DNA of 64,000 bases from NCBI RefSeq assembly GCF_032854445.1, contig NC_088300.1:64268984-64332983 (forward strand), read 5' to 3'. This document shows, one piece after another, positions 33,911-45,507 of this stretch; the first letter of the stretch is position 1, and each line of letters opens with the position of its first letter. This DNA is from Liolophura sinensis (Eukaryota > Mollusca > Polyplacophora > Chitonida > Chitonidae). The position numbers were made by a program, and so were the translations under genes. Below the pieces are notes generated by a model. That model searched no databases. It was not told the DNA's origin and saw only the letters and a program-made list of their open reading frames with translations.

Positions 33911-36900
33911 TTCCTGGAAGTCTTTGATGATGGAATTTTTACACGTGCCAACCTGATAGTAAATGCATAGCCAGTCCTATAATAAAACTCAACGCAACTC
34001 AACACGAAAACGAAGCATTGAACAACGCATGATTCAGCTACGACCACATATGTACATGCATAGGTTAGGGCTACTTGGTGTGTAAACCGTTTTACCTGAA
34101 CTCATTCATGAATGCAGATAACACATTTATAGGAATGCATGTGGCTACATCGTGCACGAGCGACGACACAGCCACGTTTCTATAAGCAGAATATTATAAT
34201 GGTTTTAACGAAACAGTGCAGTGAACGAACCTCTTGACGCAGTAATGTGCTAAAACATAATTATTTTACACATACATCTAGTACTGCTCTATATATATCG
34301 TGTACAAAGGGCTAATCATACAGCAGAGTAGCTTTCGCTGTAATTATATTCCAATATTACTGTATGTTATATAAGTCATTTTTAAACCACTATATGTCTC
34401 TAAAACTACTATGTAAAGGAGGTGTCATTTTTGAATTAATGGAACAGAAGGCTTTACTTTTTTAAATTTTATATTTTCAATACGTTTTTAAAATTTAATC
34501 AAACAAAAAAAATGGCTTATCAGCGCTTCGTATCTTTCGAAAAATGCATAATCGGATATAATGATAAGCTTCAGAAAGAACATGCAGTGATGATTACAAT
34601 AATTAACCTATAGAGCTGTTCGATCAGATTAGAGATATATAAAATTCAACTGACTATACACGTGGTAACCTGGATATTATATATACAGACTGCAATCTGG
34701 TGTAATTTGCTTTATACTCACTCCTTACCAGTTTTCTTCTTTATTTTGCGGAAAATAGTATATACATAGTTCAAGTAAATATGTATTGCATGATGCGATG
34801 GAGCTTTCTCTTTAACCGAACGGTGCAGACAGGTTATACAGGTTCCATAAGTGCAAAAACACCTTTCTCAATACATGCCATGATGCCGCAACGTCGACGA
34901 AATCTTGGCTTTTTTGTTTTGTTTACAGGCACGCTAACATTTTTTTTAATAATAATCCATAATTACTGCCATTTGTTATATACCCTGGTATAAATATGCG
35001 TGAGTAATTTAGAATGACAACCATATGAATTATCATATTATGGGGAGTAAACATTTTTGGTGAATCACATCATGAATATATCGTCCATTAAGATGAATGC
35101 ATACATATATTTTCATGTATATGTTAACCACAGTTACCTCCCCGGAACTGCGCGTACCTTGCGTATCTGGGCCGAAATTTTAGGCCTTACATAGGTATAG
35201 CTAAGTGACAAACTGCCATGTAGTAACTGTATAATCTATAATCTTGTACGTATATCGGTAACAAATCTCGCTAGGTGTTTTTTCCCCTGATAATATGAAT
35301 ACACGTAAACGGTGTCTGCCCGAGGCATATAGTGCATTCATAATGCATGTAACAATAATGTAACAAAAGGTTTGTTACTGTAACGTCCCTGTGAACTATC
35401 ACCTTTATATGTAGTAGCACGTTTGTATATTCACTCTGGACCGTTTCTTCAGATGCCGGCAATTGTAAAGTGCACTTCAACATATACATTAATTAGAGAT
35501 GAGCTACAGGCCAAGCATGCATATTTGCATGGCGGAGACAAATTCGAGCTATACAAAGCTGCTGGAGTGTTTTAAATCCGAATCACGATCTTGCATGACA
35601 TCCACATATAAGCAAAACAACAATGTGTCTTTTGCAATAGTAATAAAAGTAACAGAAACATTATAATTTTCCTGCTCCGGTTTTGCTCTCTATGCTGTAC
35701 CTTAAATATATTTTATTCCTACATAAACCAGGATTCTGCTAGTGGACTATACGAATACCCGAGGCCTGGTCCCTTATCATTGTTTTAATGTGTTTGTTTG
35801 TTAAATGTGATGACAACACAGCATTTTGAGTAATTCTAGACCAGTGGCGTCTAATAAATTGGCATTAACATCACTGCATGTTTTTTTACTCAATTCTGCT
35901 TGAGTCATGGTGCTAGATGGCGGGTACATTGCTATTATTTATGCATTTACATGAACAGTTAGAATAAAACCCTGACTGAGGTAAAATGACAAGAAGCCCA
36001 ATTTCACCGGTCATACGTGTTACCCTTTGCCAGCTGTCACATTGTCGTCCGGTTTTACTATGCTGCATGTGCGTCTTTGATCATATTTAATGCAGCGAGA
36101 TGCGCGAGCGCTTCAATAGCAAACTTGCTTTCCGCCATAAAACAGACGACAACGACGCTTGTCTGGAGCTATAGGGAGGAGGGCCAAACTTCACTATAGT
36201 ACACCTGGCTATAGAATTGGCCTTAAAATTTTGGCAAGATATACTAAGCATCCATCAGAAAATGGTACATTCAACAGATTAGTTTTAACAGAAAGTATGT
36301 TGTCTGAGTAATGCTAGAATGTATTGTGCTCATGCTGCAGACTGTTCTGTTAAATATACCACACATATTGTATTAATTCAACACAAATATTCCATTAGAT
36401 TTGCAGGATATTGTGTTGAAAATGACAGAATATTATGTTATGATAACAGAATACATTCTAGCATCACTCAGACTACAGACTTTCTCTTGAAATTAACAGA
36501 TTATTTTTCCAGTGAAGTCATTAAGATCATTACGATCAGAATAATGAAGAATGGCGCCAACTGAACGAGAAACATCACCATGTCTGAAGTATCTTTTCAA
36601 GTTATGTATACCTCAGGATGAGAACTTCTCACTGGTTTCCACTGATAGCTGCATGTATGAGCTTGTGTTTCAGATCTGTTCTATTTCTTTGTACGAGCAC
36701 ATAACAGATCCCAATGCGTTACATAAACCAGTGTTTCAGACGGTCAACTGAATTAATGAATGCTCTTACAATATGGCATAAATATGCTAACAATGCTAAT
36801 AACTTATTCTTTGGTTACTGTTTAACATTTTAATACTCACCAGAATTTACATCAGTATGATTCTAAATTCGTAAGCTCGGTTTCACTTAACTTCCTAAGA

Positions 36901-38389
36901 TCAGTAAATTGCTTTCGTAAGTACTGTTTTGCCTCAATCCAACATGGAGAATTCCTCGACAAAGTCTAACACTATATAAGTGTGGTATTATGTTGCTAAC
37001 ACAAAATATTAACTTTTGCATAAGTAAAAATTTTGAAAAATTTTGTGAAACGGAGACCACTTGTATTCCAACTGTTTCACCAGTGATTTGGTTTGACTTG
37101 ACTTAAATTGGGGATGCCGCGACAGTGTGGACGTATACAATTCCGATTATTTCCAGATTTTTTTATATGAAACTATATTTACCTGGTATGTCGAACGTGG
37201 AGCTTCATACACTGGGTTCGTTATTTTGGGAATTGCATGGTCTTGCAAGTAATTGGTATGGAACGTCCCTTGACGTAGGCCTATATGAGATCTGTTTCAT
37301 TCTTCCCAGCTTACCTTTTCAGAAAACAGATATACTCTTCCGTTAAATATAAACTGGAACTCGGTTCGTGCGCTGTCAACATATGAATGTTCTATGCTAC
37401 AAAAACATGTTTCCTTTAATCCTACAGAAATTCTGACTTCAAATTATTTGTGAATAGCAGAAAAAGGCCATAACGTCACACTGGGAGACTCGATGACGAG
37501 CTACACAAAGGGTCCAAATGACAGTAGAACGCATCTTTTTCTTCTGTGACGTTGCAGTGTGTGTATTCTTCATACATGTTTTATGAGTACACGTACACCG
37601 ACAATTGTGGCCATAATAAGGGTAAGAACATGAGTTCACAGCATTGGACTGCCTTTATACAAGCGGGAAGGAGTTTTCCGAGTTCGCATTAACATAAATG
37701 TACCTTTCGTATCGAAAACAAGCCAGATTTCGCTAACCACTAATTTTCGATATAAGTCTGTCACACTCGGTGTAGTCCGATGTTAGGTTTGGCAAAATAA
37801 AATTTGGGATTTTAAAACGGAGCTTTCTCTGACATTGGTTTGTGGCCATCCTTAGCCGAACAAAACTTTGCCAAAAATGACGTCAGATCAATCTCGAACT
37901 ACACTCCGTCTCGGCGGAGGCGTCCGCAAATACATAGGCTCGTAGAATGTTTGATGGAAACCAAGAAAATTACTACAAGCTTCTCTTGTTGAAAAAGAAT
38001 ATGATATTAATTTTGTAAAAAGCAGCCGTGTCCACTCTAGGAACGGCAACGCGTTATTCGATATTTGCCGTTGGAGTGGATGCGTCTTTTATAGTTGTAT
38101 TAATTACGACGTTATGGTCTTTATTTTTCCCACACGACGAAGTGATATGAATTCGGAATGACTAAGAAACACGTTTTCGTCGCCAACAGCACTGGCACTT
38201 TGTGGACATCGCCAAGCGACAGAATCGAGTACCAGATAAACGATTCAGAGCACTTCATGTGGAAGCTATATCAGCTTTGAACATGGACAACAGATCTCAA
38301 AGCTTACGATTGATGTACGAATGCCTACTATGACGTCTAGACTTACAGAAATCACAAAGAAGTTGTGTTTTACTGGTTCTATCACAGTG
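33911..38389. other. Intergenic region between FEZ and sulfatase A
   Basis: About 4.5 kb, AT-rich, without an exon I can support. The only clear structure is the inverted-repeat element at 36302-36474. Open frames of 60-80 codons have no recognisable domains. Confidence 0.55.
36302..36474. mobile_element. Small palindromic element (MITE-like)
   Basis: Terminal inverted repeats of about 25 bases: 'gtctgagtaatgctagaatg' at the left and its inverse, 'cattctagcatcactcagac', at the right. An inner pair of related arms surrounds 'caacacaaatattcc' and 'ggatattgtgttgaaa'. It spans about 173 bases and has no coding capacity. Confidence 0.65.
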
Positions 38390-38395
38390 TTTATT
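38390..38395 (-). promoter_or_regulatory. Sulfatase A polyadenylation signal
   Basis: AATAAA on the minus strand, about 30 bases after the stop codon. The position is plausible but would give an unusually short 3' end. Confidence 0.4.
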
Positions 38396-38425
38396 AGAAG
38401 TACGTCAATTTTTTAAACTTAAAAC

Positions 38426-39870
38426 TTATTCAAATAAGCCATGGAAGTCTTCCTTTTCCGTCAGTTGTTTCTTGCAAAATGGTGGATTGTGACATAAATA
38501 TAACCATGGTCTTAAAAGTTGGGTGAACTGCGATGGGTATGGTGACAGGCTGGACTTGTGGAGATCAACAGCCGACAAGACCTTGCTTACCATCGTCTCA
38601 TGATCATTGAAAGAAAGTGACTTGCTTTCGGTGGGATCTTTTTCTACGTCAAACAATAAAGGCGGGTTAAAAATGTCTCCTGAGCAACTACGCGAGTAAA
38701 CCTTGTACTTGTCAAAAGTGACAGCTGCAACTCCACTGATGTCACAATAATGCATAAGAGCTCTACTCGAAACGGCAGTCCTGGGATCTTTCAGTCTCGG
38801 AAGTAGACTTATGCCATCTACGTTCAGAAGAAACCCAGGTTGTACAATGTCACGTATTGTTGGGAGTATATCCATTAAGCTGGCAATTACAGAGGTCTGT
38901 TGTTGCGTCTGTATGACTGCTGGCCATGTGATAATGGCGGGAACGCGTATACCACCCTCCAACACTGTTTGTTTTTCTCCCTTTAAATGCAGTACATCAT
39001 ACGAATGCCCCGTGAAATAGCGAAGAGATCCCCTCATGCCTTCAGGATGCTGGGCTTTGGTGATAGGGTTTGTTAACTCGGCACCGTTATCGGAAGCAAA
39101 GATGATCAGTGTGTCCTTGTAAACGTTAAGATCTTTAAGCTTGTTTAGGATGGCCCCGACACTCCAATCCATTTCCATTACGGAGTCCTTATACAGACCT
39201 TGTCCAGATCTGTTCCGAAACCAAGGGGAGACAAATGGTGGATAATGAGGCTGGAGATAAGACATAAATAGGAAAAACGGTTCTTTTTCTTTGGCCATGG
39301 CGGAAACGAATTCCAGCGACTTTTTGGTCATTCGTAATGTCATGTTTTCTTCCACATAAGGCTGTTCCAAGATATTCTGGTTATGCATCCAAACGCACGA
39401 TTTTGGATTGAAAACGGCGAAAGAAAGATACGATCCATAAGCTATTACAGCTATGACATTAACACCAAGCAGAAACTTTGCCAATGGTTTGCGCAGAAGG
39501 CCAAAGTGACTTGTTACCAGCAATGCTATTAGAACGGGTAAAAGTCTACGACTAAATGAGAAGAGCATGTCTAAGTCTGTAATGCGGAACTCGTCGTTCA
39601 GAGTACACTGGGGTCCGTGGGACACTGGGGTGCCGTAAAATAAGTCAAATCCAAGATTTAGGGGTAAGTGTTCTCCTCCTTCTCCAACACCAAGGTTCCA
39701 TTTACCAATCATAGCCTGTCTGTAGCCCTGATATTTCAAGAATGTCGGTAAAAGTGTCCCATTCAAGCCATTAAGTCCCCCTGGCTGGGCGACACTGTGA
39801 AAGTCCGAGTTACGAAGGATAGGCAAGGCTTTAGCGTCCCTGAGCATGCCATACCGGACAGGATACTGAC
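38426..39870 (-). CDS. Sulfatase A exon 2
   Basis: 1445 bases after the acceptor TTCTTGCAG. Holds everything from PVRYGM to the C-terminal [12 protein letters not shown] segment, including the hairpin and the NMTLRMT glycosylation sequon that matches the conserved site in human STS. Confidence 0.95.
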
Positions 39871-41835
39871 CTGCAAGAAAGAATACACATCTGTATATAT
39901 TACACAGCATATGGGTTCCGCTACGAATCGCTTACAATTTATTGAGCTCCTCGGTTTAATTATATACATCTGCTGCTCTAAATCAAACGACGGTATACCA
40001 AAGATATGTTATAGGGTTCTTTGTACATCCTAGTTTATAGCTTACACAATTCACGTACTTTTTCTGTCTTGCAGGATTTTAGAGGATTTCTCACATCTCA
40101 GCGGATGTATTTACCTGTGCAAACAGCTCACTGAGGTACCATTAAAATGTAAACTTTGAACATCAGGCACAGTCAGAAAATCACAACAGGATGAGGAGGT
40201 TTCTGTGGGCAAAGTACAAAGACCACTGTGGTGTTTCCTTTGCAAAGAAAATATTTCCACCGTGATTAAACAGTTTTCTCACACAGGAAGAAAGATTTCA
40301 AAATATTTTCATTGTGAAAAGCATACCCACCACTGTTCAAAATTTTCCGTGCAGAAGAAAAGTAAACCGATTAGTGTATGGAAACTGTTCAGATGTTTCA
40401 CGGTCAGCAGTGAACCTATTTTCTTTGTCACAGAATACAGCCTGCACGTGACTTGCCTTTCTCGCGGATTCATTTCAGTCCATCATCATTGTGGGATTTG
40501 GACTGCATGAAATCTTCATCAAATTCAAACAGATGTAGCACAAAAGCATGATACGACCATAGCTGACAGTGTTAACTGTCTCATATTCAAAGAGCTTCGA
40601 TACATGAGAACTGTTGCCCAAGCTTATCAGTCAAGTCTGGGTGGACTTTGTGGCCATAAAATACACCTTTCGGGAAAAACTAAACATTTTACTATATTTG
40701 CATTTTACTGACACTGAGATGCAAAATATTCTTTTCATTTTATAAAAGGCATATACAGTGATACGAGGGAGTATAAAAATGAATGCATGAATGCTTGGAG
40801 TTTAACGTCGTACTTAGCAATGTTTCAGACAAATGACGACGAGGAGTCAGTGTGTGCATATCCTGTATCTTCTTGTAGCAGGGCGAGTCCATGCCGCCAA
40901 AGTGGTATCGCCACTGAAGCATCATGACAAAATACACCAGGCATGACACCTCACTCAGTCACATTACACTGACACCCGGCCAACCAGTCGCGTTTCCTTA
41001 CTCTAACCTCTCAGTACTGAGTGCCATGCGAGGCAGCAACAAGTACCATTTTTAAGGTCTTCAGTGTGACCTGGTCCGGGTTTGATCCCGGGTATCTGTA
41101 CTTCAAAGGGTGTATAAACCAGGGAGGAAATATAAACACATGCATTTTGAGCCCGTCGTAGAAAACATTCATTTATTTATTTATTTATCTATTTATTTTA
41201 TTGGAGTTTACGTCATACTCAGGAATAAGACGCCGGACAGCTTTATGGTGGGAGGAAATATGGGCAGAGCCCGGGAGAAACCCACTACCATCTGCGTGTT
41301 GCTGGCTGACCCTCCTACAAGTGACCGGAGAGGAAGACAGCGTAAGCTCGACATGAATCGCAGAAAGCATTGTCTAAATCCAAATTTGTTTCAGATCTCT
41401 CACTGAACTATTGTGGGACCTACGCTCATCCATACAATTGTGAAATCATGCGCTGTATTTCACGCCTGAGCAAACGAGGTCAAGTGTACGTACTGCAGGC
41501 ACTACAATGCAGGCTTCCCCCGGAATATGTCCTTTGTGCATGTAGCTAGTTTATATGCACACCTCTGTGTGCTGCATGGGCCTACCTGTGAGAATCGCTG
41601 CCCTAGCCGAGGTGTCCCCAGGTTCTGTATACATCCTAGTAAATCTCAAACCATCCCCTGCCAGTCCGTCAATGTTAGGGGTAGTTGCCTTGTCATTGCC
41701 ATAACACCCCAAATCCCCGTACCCGAGGTCATCGGCCAGGAACAAGACGATGTTGGGGTTAGAAGCCACTTGTCCCTGTTCCAGTTGAACAAGTGCCACC
41801 ACCAGCACGCAACGTGCAAACATCTGTGGATTCAT
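38426..41835 (-). CDS. Sulfatase A: steryl-sulfatase-like protein lacking the catalytic cysteine (probable pseudoenzyme)
   Basis: Two exons, 41586-41835 and 38426-39870, joined in phase 1 ([10 protein letters not shown]); 564 residues from the ATG at 41835 (alternative at 41823). It has a signal peptide ([15 protein letters not shown]), the metal-binding [14 protein letters not shown] (Asp35, Asp36), a membrane hairpin at about residues 200-250, the QPH motif, FASDNGAE and [14 protein letters not shown]. The family motif C-T-P-A-R is D-T-S-A-R here (Asp74), so there is no cysteine to convert to formylglycine. The GKWHLG motif is GKWNLG, losing the active-site His (Asn142). The frame is otherwise intact over its full length. 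Paralogues B and C keep both residues. The fold is sure; loss of sulfatase activity is inferred from the known mechanism. Substrate is unknown. Confidence 0.95.
40785..41095 (-). repeat. SINE family B, minus copy
   Basis: Contains 'gtttaacgtcgtacttagca', 'gacgacgaggagtc', 'gggcgagtccatgccgccaa' and, at the head end, 'tgatcccgggtatctg', which is a reversed B-box. Close relative of 52312-52662. Confidence 0.75.
41170..41362 (-). repeat. SINE family A, minus copy
   Basis: Starts with an extended (TTTA)n tail, then 'cggacagctttatggtggga', 'gggcagagcccgggagaaac' and 'gaccggagaggaagacagcg', reaching into the head. Confidence 0.75.
41586..41835 (-). CDS. Sulfatase A exon 1
   Basis: Signal peptide plus the first strand of the sulfatase fold, ending CACAG|GTAGGC. 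The catalytic-motif codons read GAC ACC TCG GCT AGG where B and C read TGC/TGT ACN CCN GCC/GCG AGG-type codons. Confidence 0.93.
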
Positions 41836-44800
41836 ATTAATCACAGTTTTGTGCAACTATACAGCGGTTCGAGTTAGGTCGTATGCACCTCGTAACCTTC
41901 ATACATTGTGAAACTTCTGCAACTTGCGTAGAGATCTACATACTCTTGCAGGTGTTCTCTAGATGTCCATGTACGAAGGATATAAGGGCATATGGGCGTA
42001 CCCGACCGGAAGTATCGTTAAAGAGACAGGCCTGAGCATGACCTGCTATCCCCTCCCACCTGGGCCTCATTTAAATAGATGTCCTCCATACGCCTGTCTC
42101 CATTTTCTCTTGATGAAAGGATTCGCGTAGACAGCCAACTGTACCGAGAAGGGTTATAACACAAATACGGCTACCCGCATACATATCATCACGTGTTATA
42201 AATTGAATCAATTTAATTATTCGTTCATTCTACTATAGCATCTGATTCTTTTGTACGGCATCGATTAAACAATCTGTCAATTCATTAAACAACCATACAA
42301 ACAAACAGACATAAAAATATACGAGCAAACCAATTAAAAAACACTAAAAATACTATGATCCCTTAGCTACCCTACTTGCTGCACCCACAAAACATCCCAC
42401 AAGAAAAATTTTATTGAAATATAGGCCTATCACGAGGGCTGATCACAACGGTTTTACAACTGAGGTGAATATACGTTCAGTGACAAAATGAAAACACACG
42501 ACAGGCGATTCAAAATCATATACCAAACTTTGACACTCGCGATGGGTTTCAAGCAAAATTGTGAGGTTTAAACCAAGTTCGCTGTAATTCAGTATTGGAT
42601 ATGGGTAGATACTACATTATACCGGTTTGCCAGGCATGTTTCGTCAGTACCAGTCATGTCGCTCGATTGCCGTTCTAATAAAATACTGATTATCTATCAA
42701 TCATGTAAAATTATCATGTAGAAAACGTGTATATTAAGAGCGAATGTTGGCACGCACTAGTATCTAGCCTATATATGGAGTCCCATTCGGATCATTCTCA
42801 TTGCGATAGCAGTGTTGTAGAACGGCTGTGGTTATACCTTTACAGGTCAAGAAAATTCAAGTCGAGATTCATTATTCATTTGGTAATCCAGTATTCAAAT
42901 GTACCAATAAACAAGCCCATCAAGTCAGGCTATAATTAGCACTATGTACTACTATTGTACAACGTAGGCTACGTATAAATGTCAATAATGTTCAAAATGT
43001 GGCACACTAAGCAGTTTCTCGTTTGTTTAAATTGAATTTTTGTTACGCTAATTGAAATTATTTCGGTTATTATTGCTGGTTTTCTTTCTTTGTGTCAAGC
43101 GCAGAAATAACAAGATTGAAAGTATTACATGAAATCTAAAGCCGCTACACACCTTCGCTTAATTATAACTGAGAAGTGCTACGCTTGATTTATGGGTGGA
43201 GAAAATCAGGTAGGTCCCGGAGAAAATCACAGCTCTTCAGCTGATTGGTACCTAAGAACTACTATGACGCAAGACCGAAGCTTAGTCAATCAGGTGTTTA
43301 GATTCGACTATGCGGTCTCCTTGCTCAGTTGCTGTAGTTTTGCACTCAAGCACCCTGAAGTAAGACCAATAAGCAGCCTTAAGAAGACCAATGATCAGCC
43401 TGAAGTAAGACCAATGGGCAGCCTTAAGTAAGCAATGATCAGCCTGAAGTAAGTCCAACCAACACCCTTGAGAAAGACAAACCAGTAGCCTTGAGTAAGA
43501 CCAACCAGCACTTGACACTAACTAATAGCCTTGAGCAAGTCCAACCAACAGCCTTGAGCAAGTCCAACCAACAGCCTTGAGCGAGTTTAACCAACAGCCT
43601 TGTGCAAGACTAATTAGAAGCCATGATCAACCAGCCTTCGGTTAGACCAACCAGTAGCCTTGGGCAAGACCAAACAGCAGCTTTCAGCAAAACCAATGAG
43701 CAGCCTTGAATAAGATCAATCTGTAGACTTCAGTAAGTCCAACCAGTAGTCTTACATAAGACCAGCCAGCAGTCTTACATAAGACCAACCAGTAGTCTTA
43801 TGTAAGACCAATCAGTAACCTTCAGTAAAAACAGCCAGCAGCCTTAAGTAAGAACAACCAGTAGTCTTAAGTGAAGACCAATCAGCAGTGTTGAGTAAAA
43901 CCAGCCAATAGCCTTATGTAAGACCAATCAGCAGCCCTTGGCAAGACCAGTCTGCAGCTTTCAGTAAGACCAACCAGTCGCTTTGAATAAGACCCATCAG
44001 CAGTCTTTGAGTAAGACCAATCAGTGACCTGAGTCAGACAACCAACAGTCCTGAGCAAGACCAACCAGCAGCCTTGAACAACAACAATCAGAAGTTTTGA
44101 CTAAGACAAACCAGTAGCCTTCAGCAAAGGCCATCCAGCAGATTTGAGTAAAACCAACCAGCAACCTTAAGGCCAATAAGCAGCCATGAGTAAGACCTAC
44201 CAGTAGCCTTAAGCAAACAGAATCAGTATCCTTAAGCAAAACCAACCAGAAGCCTTGAGCAAGACCCAGTAGCCTTCAGCAAAACCAGTCAGAAGTTGAG
44301 TGTTGAGTAAGACCAACCAGTAGGCTTAAGTAAGAACAATCAGCAGCTCTGAGCAAGACCAATCTGCAACTTTCAGTAAGACCAACCAGTAGGCTTAAGT
44401 AAGAACAATCAGCAGCTCTGAGCAAGACCAATCTGCAACTTTCAGTAAGACCAACCAGTAGGTTTAAATAAGAACAATCAGCAGCTCTGAGCAAGGCCAA
44501 TCTGCAACTTTCAGTAAAACCACCAGCAGCCTTAGTAAGACCAACCAGCAGTCTTGAGTAAAACCAATCAGCAACCTTGAGTAAAACCAATCAGCAGCCT
44601 GAGTATAATCAACCAGCAAGGCAGCAGTCTTCAATAAGACTTATCAGAAGCCTTGAGTAGACCAACAAGCAGTCTTACGTAAAACCAGCCAGTTGTCTTA
44701 TGTAAGACCAATCAATAGCCGTGAGTAAGACCAACCAGTAGCATTTAGTAAAACCAACCAGCAGCCTTAGTAAGAGCAACCAGCAGTTTTGAGTAAAACC

Positions 44801-45148
44801 AATCAGCAGCCTTGCGTAAAACCAATCAACAGCCTGAGTATAATCAACCAGCAAGGCAGCAGTCTTCAATAAGACTTATCAGAAGCCTTGAGTAGACCAA
44901 TCAGTCGCCTTAAGTAAAACCAATCAGTAGCCTTAAGTAAAACCAGCCAGAAGCCTGGGTGTAAACAGCCTTCAGTAAGACCAATCAGCAGCCTCGCAGT
45001 TGAGAGGTCCTGGTGTCAAATTGTGCATACAGGTGTCAAAATGTATAACGAACTAAACTGGTTTTCATATTTGTCTAGTTCAAGAACTCTTCATGATCCA
45101 CATACAAAAAAGAAACAGCATAGGTATAAAAATAAAATGATAAAAATC
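41836..45148. other. Intergenic region between sulfatases A and B
   Basis: About 3.3 kb. The left half is unremarkable AT-rich DNA; the right half is the long 24-bp minisatellite at about 43355-45000. Confidence 0.7.
43355..45000. repeat. Long degenerate 24-bp minisatellite
   Basis: About 1.65 kb of imperfect tandem units near 24 bases: 'agtaagaccaaccagcagcc' followed by 'ttga'. Higher-order copies are visible, for example the block with 'cagcagctctgagcaagacc' repeated three times near 44340-44500. The period is eight codons, so the minus strand shows spurious open frames rich in repeated LLVGLT-like words. Non-coding. Confidence 0.93.
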
Positions 45149-45154
45149 TTTATT
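45149..45154 (-). promoter_or_regulatory. Sulfatase B polyadenylation signal
   Basis: AATAAA on the minus strand, about 350 bases after the stop. Confidence 0.35.
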
Positions 45155-45507
45155 TTGAGCATTCATAGAATTGTGGAACAAACAAAGAACTGAGAGTTAT
45201 CATCAGTCTATTTATTCAAAATACACCTCCATTTTGTTCATAGATCACATGCATATGTATCTTTAATTTAGCACCTTGTTGATTCACATCTATAAAATAT
45301 TATGTACAAATGTGAGAAAAATATCCAGTAACACCCATAAACTTTCTTGTAAAAATATTACCGAAAAGAACTCCTGTGTAAATATGCTTAGAAATGGGAA
45401 TGTTTTTTATGAGAATAGCAGTCCAACAATATAAAACCTTGTAAAAAGATATTTTGATTCAAATTTTTCTTTAAAAAGCTATAACAAAAGAATGTGCAAG
45501 TTTCATA

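Larger units (their letters stand above)
39871..41585. other. Sulfatase A intron
   Basis: 1715 bases with GT/AG ends. It contains a family B SINE (40785-41095) and a family A SINE (41170-41362). The remaining 0.8 kb shows nothing recognisable. Confidence 0.8.

Noticed and set aside
40205-40510. Plus-strand open frame of 101 codons, Cys/His-rich
   Set aside because: The Cys/His spacing does not fit a zinc finger; it lies in the sulfatase A intron with no exon signals.
43282-44869. Series of minus-strand open frames rich in LLVGLT-like words
   Set aside because: Produced by the 24-bp minisatellite, whose period is eight codons.
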